From assembly GCF_010686755.1 (NCBI RefSeq), contig NZ_JAAGXA010000024.1, positions 1 through 35,619 of the forward strand: a stretch of DNA of 35,619 nucleotides, given 5' to 3'. This document shows, one piece after another, positions 32,134-35,619 of this stretch. The notes under the pieces are model-generated. The model was not told the origin of the DNA. It saw nothing but the letters and a program-made list of their open reading frames with translations, and did not search any database. How positions within the stretch are numbered: the first letter of the stretch is position 1; every line of letters starts with the position of its first letter. This DNA comes from Nocardioides zeae. Its GTDB lineage: Bacteria; Actinomycetota; Actinomycetes; Propionibacteriales; Nocardioidaceae. A program made the position numbers and the translations under genes.

Positions 32134-32661
32134 TCAGCGTCCCGTCCCTGCGTAGACGACGGCCCCGCCGTCGGGGTCGTTGTCGTCCAGGTCGAAGGCC
32201 GTGTGGGCGGCGCGCACCGCGTCCTCGATCTGGGTCTCGTCGATGACCACCGAGATGCGGATCTCCGAGGTGGAGATCATCTCGAGGTTGACGCCCGCGG
32301 CGGCCAGGGACGCGAAGAATTTCGCGGTGATGCCCGGGTGGGACTTCATGCCGGCGCCGATCAGCGAGACCTTGCCGATCTGGTCGTCGTAGAGCAGCTT
32401 GTCGAAGCCCACCTGCTCCTGGAGCGCTGCGAGCGCCGTGACGGCCGTCTGGCCGTCCTCGCGGGGCAGCGTGAACGAGATGTCCGTGCGGCCCGTCGCG
32501 GCAGCGGAGACGTTCTGCACCACCATGTCGAGGTTCACCGCCGACGTCGCGAGCGTCTCGAAGATGCGCGCCGCCTCGCCCACCTTGTCGGGCACGCCGA
32601 CGACGGTGATCTTGGCCTGGCTCTTGTCGTGGGCGACGCCCGAGATGATCGCGTCTTCCAT
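32134..32661 (-). CDS. Aspartate kinase beta subunit, internal in-frame start
   Basis: 175 aa, in frame with lysC, starting at Met250 (MEDAIISGVAHDKSQAKIT). GGGAG lies five bases before this ATG, a real Shine-Dalgarno inside a coding region. In Corynebacterium the regulatory beta chain starts at the same residue (Met250) with the same MEEA-type sequence; this is recalled knowledge. The peptide is the two ACT domains that pair with the alpha subunit and provide feedback control. Confidence 0.7.
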   Translation of the reverse strand: MEDAIISGVAHDKSQAKITVVGVPDKVGEAARIFETLATSAVNLDMVVQNVSAAATGRTDISFTLPREDGQTAVTALAALQEQVGFDKLLYDDQIGKVSLIGAGMKSHPGITAKFFASLAAAGVNLEMISTSEIRISVVIDETQIEDAVRAAHTAFDLDDNDPDGGAVVYAGTGR

Positions 32662-33408
32662 GGCTGCTCCCTGCTGCTCGGGGACGATCCAGGTGCCTTC
32701 CTTCTGGGAGAAGGTCGAGCGCACGTGGATGGGCATGTTGTGGCGGCGGCCGTACTCGACGCACCGCAGGTGGAGGATCTTCGCGCCGTTCGCGGCCATC
32801 TCGAGCATCTCCTCCGTGGAGACGCGGTCGAGCTTGCGGGCCTTGGGGACGATGCGGGGGTCGGCCGTGAAGACGCCGTCGACGTCGGAGTAGATCTCGC
32901 AGACCTCGGCGCCGAGCGCCGCCGCGAGCGCGACCGCCGTCGTGTCGGAGGCGCCGCGCCCGAGGGTCGTGACGTCCTTCGTGTCCTGGCTGACGCCCTG
33001 GAAGCCTGCCACGATCGCGATGTCGCCGGCCTGGATCGCCTGCTCGATGCGGCCCGGCGTGATGTCGATGATCTTGGCGCGGCCGTGCGCGGAGTCGGTG
33101 ATGACGCCGGCCTGCGACCCCGTGAACGAGCGGGCCTGGTAGCCCAGCTGGTTGATGGCCATCGCGACGAGGGCCATCGAGATGCGCTCGCCCGCGGTGA
33201 GGAGCATGTCGAGCTCGCGCGGCGGCGGGATCGGCGTGACCTGCTGCGCGAGGTCGCGGAGCTCGTCGGTGGTGTCGCCCATCGCCGAGACGACCACGAC
33301 GACGTCGTGGCCCTTCTTGCGGGTCGCCACGATGCGCTGCGCGACCCGCTTGATCCCGGCCGCGTCGGCCACGGACGAGCCGCCGTACTTCTGCACGACA
33401 ATGCTCAC
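32134..33408 (-). CDS. lysC: Aspartate kinase
   Basis: 424 aa, GTG 33408 with GAGGG six bases upstream. The enzyme phosphorylates aspartate, the first committed step of the aspartate pathway. The kinase domain (1-245) starts with the K-Y-G-G motif (VVQKYGGSSV, K7). Two ACT domains at about 265-340 and 345-420 (ITVVGVPDKVGEAARIF and GKVSLIGAGMKSHPGITA, with ISTSEIRISV) bind lysine and threonine for feedback. An internal start for the beta subunit lies at Met250. The promoter is in the 148-base gap upstream. Confidence 0.96.
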   Translation of the reverse strand: MSIVVQKYGGSSVADAAGIKRVAQRIVATRKKGHDVVVVVSAMGDTTDELRDLAQQVTPIPPPRELDMLLTAGERISMALVAMAINQLGYQARSFTGSQAGVITDSAHGRAKIIDITPGRIEQAIQAGDIAIVAGFQGVSQDTKDVTTLGRGASDTTAVALAAALGAEVCEIYSDVDGVFTADPRIVPKARKLDRVSTEEMLEMAANGAKILHLRCVEYGRRHNMPIHVRSTFSQKEGTWIVPEQQGAAMEDAIISGVAHDKSQAKITVVGVPDKVGEAARIFETLATSAVNLDMVVQNVSAAATGRTDISFTLPREDGQTAVTALAALQEQVGFDKLLYDDQIGKVSLIGAGMKSHPGITAKFFASLAAAGVNLEMISTSEIRISVVIDETQIEDAVRAAHTAFDLDDNDPDGGAVVYAGTGR

Positions 33409-33477
33409 GTCAGACCCTCTTCACCCAGTACGACGCGGCCCGTCGCCTCGCGACCGGACCGCTCTTGACCGGCGCCG

Positions 33478-33483
33478 ATCCTA
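33478..33483 (-). promoter_or_regulatory. -10 box of lysC-asd within an inverted repeat
   Basis: TAGGAT on the minus strand lies in the loop of the repeat GCGCCG-gtaggat-CGGCGC, about 70 bases before the lysC GTG. The gap 33409-33556 also holds two short hairpins near 33512-33542, possibly the end of the DUF5063 transcript. Confidence 0.45.
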
Positions 33484-33556
33484 CCGGCGCGACGCGGGTG
33501 TCCCCGACCGCGTCCCACGGCGGGACGGCTGGCGGACCCGCCGAGGGGACGGCGCC

Positions 33557-34249
33557 TCAGCGACCGGCGTCGAGCATCTCGTCGGCGGCCGCGATGCGCT
33601 CGACCTCGCCGACGAAGCTGGCGTCGAGGCGCGCGTGGGCGACGATCGACTGCAGCGCCCGCAGGGCCCCCGATGCCTCGCTGCCCCAGCTCGCGACGTA
33701 CGAGAACTGCCACCACCACAGCGCCTCGGCGACGCGGCCGGCCTTGAAGTGGCGCAGGCCGTGGGCCAGGGCGGAGGCGACCGAGGTGAGGTCGTCCGAC
33801 AGCGTCGACTCGACGAGCTCCGGTGCGCCGCCGGTGTCGGGGCCGTAGGGGTCGAAGACCTCCGTGAAATGGTCGACCCCGTCGAGCAGCTCGGCGAGGC
33901 GCAACCGCATCGCGTCGAGGTCGGGCTCGGGCCCGGCGTCGGGCTCGAACTCCTCGACCGGGTCGAAGTCCTGCTGCACGCCGAGGCGCGCCCCGGCCAG
34001 GAGGACCTGGGAGACCTCGAGCAGCAGCAGCGAGATCGACCGGCTGCCGTCGGCCTCGCGGGCGATGGCCTGCAGCGCCACGAGGAAGCTCTCGACCTGG
34101 TCGGCGATCTGCTGGGCGAAGTCGTCGGGCTCGTCGCTCCGCACCTGGGTGGGCGCGACCTGGGCGAGGTCCCGCAGCGCGGCCTGGTCCTCCGGGTCGA
34201 GCCCGGTGAGGTCGAAGACGACCCCGTCGTCCTCGAAGCTGTCAGTCAT
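33557..34249 (-). CDS. DUF5063 domain-containing protein
   Basis: 230 aa. The acidic N-terminus (MTDSFEDDGVVFDLTGLDPE) is followed by a helical DUF5063 domain (about 45-220, DDFAQQIADQVESFLVAL, then LRHFKAGRVAEALWWWQFSYVASWG). The family is found next to recR in actinobacteria and has no known function. ATG 34249 overlaps the recR 3' end by eight bases and has GGAGGAG upstream, so translation is coupled. Confidence 0.85.
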   Translation of the reverse strand: MTDSFEDDGVVFDLTGLDPEDQAALRDLAQVAPTQVRSDEPDDFAQQIADQVESFLVALQAIAREADGSRSISLLLLEVSQVLLAGARLGVQQDFDPVEEFEPDAGPEPDLDAMRLRLAELLDGVDHFTEVFDPYGPDTGGAPELVESTLSDDLTSVASALAHGLRHFKAGRVAEALWWWQFSYVASWGSEASGALRALQSIVAHARLDASFVGEVERIAAADEMLDAGR

Positions 34250-34841
34250 CTGCCGATCTCCTCCCGACGAAAGCGCGGCCGAGGGTGACCTCGTCGGCGT
34301 ACTCGAGGTCACCACCCACCGGCAGTCCACTCGCAAGTCGGGTCACGCGCAACCCCAGGGGCTTGAGCATGCGCGTGAGGTAGGTCGCCGTCGCCTCGCC
34401 CTCGAGGTTGGGATCGGTCGCGAGGATGACCTCCGTGACCGCCCCGTCGGCGAGCCGCACCATGAGCTCGCGGATGTGGAGCTGCTCCGGGCCGATGCCG
34501 TCGATCGGGCTGATGGCGCCGCCGAGCACGTGGTAGCGCCCCTTGAACTCGCGGGTGCGCTCGATCGCGACGACGTCCTTGTACTCCTCGACGATGCAGA
34601 TCACCGAGACGTCACGACGGGTGTCGCGGCAGATGCGGCACTCCTCCTCGGAGGAGACGTTGAAGCAGATGCGGCAGAACTTCACCTTCACCGTGACCTC
34701 GACGAGGGCGTCGGCGAGCCGCCGCACGTCCGTCGGGTCGGCCTGGAGCAGGTGGAAGGCGATGCGCTGCGCGCTCTTCGGACCCACGCCGGGCAACCGG
34801 CCGAGCTCGTCGATGAGGTCCTGGACGACGCCTTCGTACAC
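34242..34841 (-). CDS. recR: Recombination mediator RecR
   Basis: 199 aa, the usual length, from GTG 34841 (MYEGVVQDLIDELGRLPGVG). RecR works with RecF/RecO to load RecA on gapped DNA. The helix-hairpin-helix (LGRLPGVGPKSAQRIAFHLL), the C4 zinc finger C56-C59-C68-C71 (CRICFN...CRICRD), and the Toprim segment (ICIVEEYKDVVAIER ... ILATDPNLEGEATATYL) are all visible. A longer frame starting at 34892 overlaps ybaB and lacks the family N-terminus. The gap to ybaB is 16 bases. Confidence 0.95.
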   Translation of the reverse strand: MYEGVVQDLIDELGRLPGVGPKSAQRIAFHLLQADPTDVRRLADALVEVTVKVKFCRICFNVSSEEECRICRDTRRDVSVICIVEEYKDVVAIERTREFKGRYHVLGGAISPIDGIGPEQLHIRELMVRLADGAVTEVILATDPNLEGEATATYLTRMLKPLGLRVTRLASGLPVGGDLEYADEVTLGRAFVGRRSADD

Positions 34842-34857
34842 CGAGCGGGACCGCCGC

Positions 34858-35271
34858 TCAGAAGCCGATGCCGCCGGGCAGGCCCGGCGCACCGCCCTGG
34901 GGGCCGCCCTCGGGGCCGCCGAAACCGCCGAGGCCGCCCGCGAGCGGACCGAGCTTCTCCGCGGCCATGCGGTCGGCCTGCGTGCGCGCGTCCCGGTACG
35001 CCGCCACGATCAGGTCACCCAGGTCGGAGAGCGAGTCGGGGTCGGCCGCGTCGACCGCGCTCGGCGGGATGACGACGCCCTTGAGCTCGCCCGAGCCGGA
35101 CACGCGCACGGTGACGCCGCCGGCCGAGCCGTCGACCTCCGCCTCCTCGAGCTCGGCCTGCGCGGCCACGAGCTGCTCCTGCATCTGCTGGGCCTGCTGG
35201 AGGAGGGCGCCCATGTCGAAGCCGCCTCCCCCGGGGAGGCCGCCGGCCGGGTCGAACGGGTTCTGGCTCAT
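34858..35271 (-). CDS. YbaB/EbfC nucleoid-associated protein
   Basis: 137 aa. The core (about 20-105, MGALLQQAQQMQEQLVAAQAELEEAEVDGSAGGVTVRVSGSGELK) is the YbaB/EbfC DNA-binding fold. The C-terminus is Gly/Pro-rich and probably flexible. GAGGAG lies six bases before ATG 35271. The protein binds DNA as a dimer and is found with recR in most bacteria; here the order dnaX-ybaB-recR is standard. Confidence 0.93.
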   Translation of the reverse strand: MSQNPFDPAGGLPGGGGFDMGALLQQAQQMQEQLVAAQAELEEAEVDGSAGGVTVRVSGSGELKGVVIPPSAVDAADPDSLSDLGDLIVAAYRDARTQADRMAAEKLGPLAGGLGGFGGPEGGPQGGAPGLPGGIGF

Positions 35272-35342
35272 CGGGTGCTCCTCGGTGGATCGGTCGGGTC
35301 GGTCGGGGCTGCGGGCCCCAGTGTGCCGGGGTGGTGTGCGGG

Positions 35343-35619
35343 TCAGTCGTGGCGGATCTGGTCGATGACGACCGCGCCGAGCTCGCGCTCGAGCAGCGCC
35401 GTGCCGGCGAGGTCGGGGGCGTCGTCGACGGGGTCGTCCGGCGATGCCGCGTCGTCGGGGTCGTCGAGCCAGGCGGGCGGCTCGTCGGGCGGCGGACCGT
35501 CCTGCGCCGCACCCCGCTGCCCGGCGGCCGCGTGCGCCTGGCGGGCGGCGTCCGCCGGCCGGGGAGCCGGTTCCGGGCGCGCCGCCTGCGGCGCCGCAGG
35601 GGCCGGCGGCTCGGGCTCG
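35343..35619 (-). CDS. dnaX: DNA polymerase III subunit gamma/tau, C-terminal end
   Basis: The 3' end of a gene that enters from the right edge; 91 residues to the stop at 35343. The sequence is Pro/Ala/Asp-rich (PDEPPAWLDDPDDAASPDD) and ends ALLERELGAVVIDQIRHD, as DnaX does in actinobacteria. The identification also rests on the neighbours ybaB and recR. The catalytic AAA+ part is not in the window. Confidence 0.8.
   Translation of the reverse strand, partial: EPEPPAPAAPQAARPEPAPRPADAARQAHAAAGQRGAAQDGPPPDEPPAWLDDPDDAASPDDPVDDAPDLAGTALLERELGAVVIDQIRHD

Overview
The window is about 73% GC. It has dense, overlapping genes, near-universal G/C third codon positions, frequent GTG starts and leaderless genes. 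Together with the gene content (class I lysyl-tRNA synthetase, a lysC with an internal beta-subunit start, DUF3151, DUF3817 and DUF5063 proteins, MhuD, ESX-type WXG proteins and a PaaR-type operator) this points to the chromosome of an actinobacterium, most likely Nocardioidaceae. No rRNA, tRNA, CRISPR, insertion sequence or phage genes were found.

Layout. 1-800: the end of a secreted protein gene. 914-4608 (minus): a tightly overlapping paaABCDE operon for phenylacetyl-CoA epoxidation, divergent from an EthD-family gene at 4718; a PaaR-like operator lies between them. 5038-6561: a broken VOC/glyoxalase-like gene divergent from a WYL regulator. 6763-8150: a DUF3817 membrane protein behind purSQ. 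8317-10809: an OatA-like acyltransferase and a general-stress membrane protein. 10830-11332: a 500-base gene-free zone with three diverged tandem copies of a structured repeat. 11334-15145 (minus): a three-gene cassette with a WXG-domain giant protein, an EspC-like small protein and a membrane-anchored protein, probably type VII secretion-related. 15247-19238: an acyl-CoA ligase, a SRPBCC protein, purC, a membrane-fused ABM protein and the heme-degrading monooxygenase MhuD. 19483-26315: purB, a CAP-domain secreted protein, purD, an MFS exporter with its divergent ArsR regulator, and purA. 26500-30969: a lipid kinase, a LuxR-type regulator, class I lysS and a DUF3151 protein. 31089-35619 (minus): asd, lysC, a DUF5063 protein, recR, ybaB and the 3' end of dnaX.

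How the genes work together. Six purine genes (purS, Q, C, B, D, A) lie on the minus strand over 19 kb, interleaved with unrelated genes, so the grouping is a loose neighbourhood and not one operon. paaABCDE forms the multicomponent epoxidase. lysC-asd carries out the first two steps of the aspartate pathway. dnaX, ybaB and recR are the usual replication and repair neighbours.

The least-explained parts are the structured repeat array at 10830-11332, whose stems show compensatory changes; a related palindrome that recurs at 30489-30536; and the WXG-domain cassette next to the array. Coordinates and motifs were read by eye; no database search was possible.
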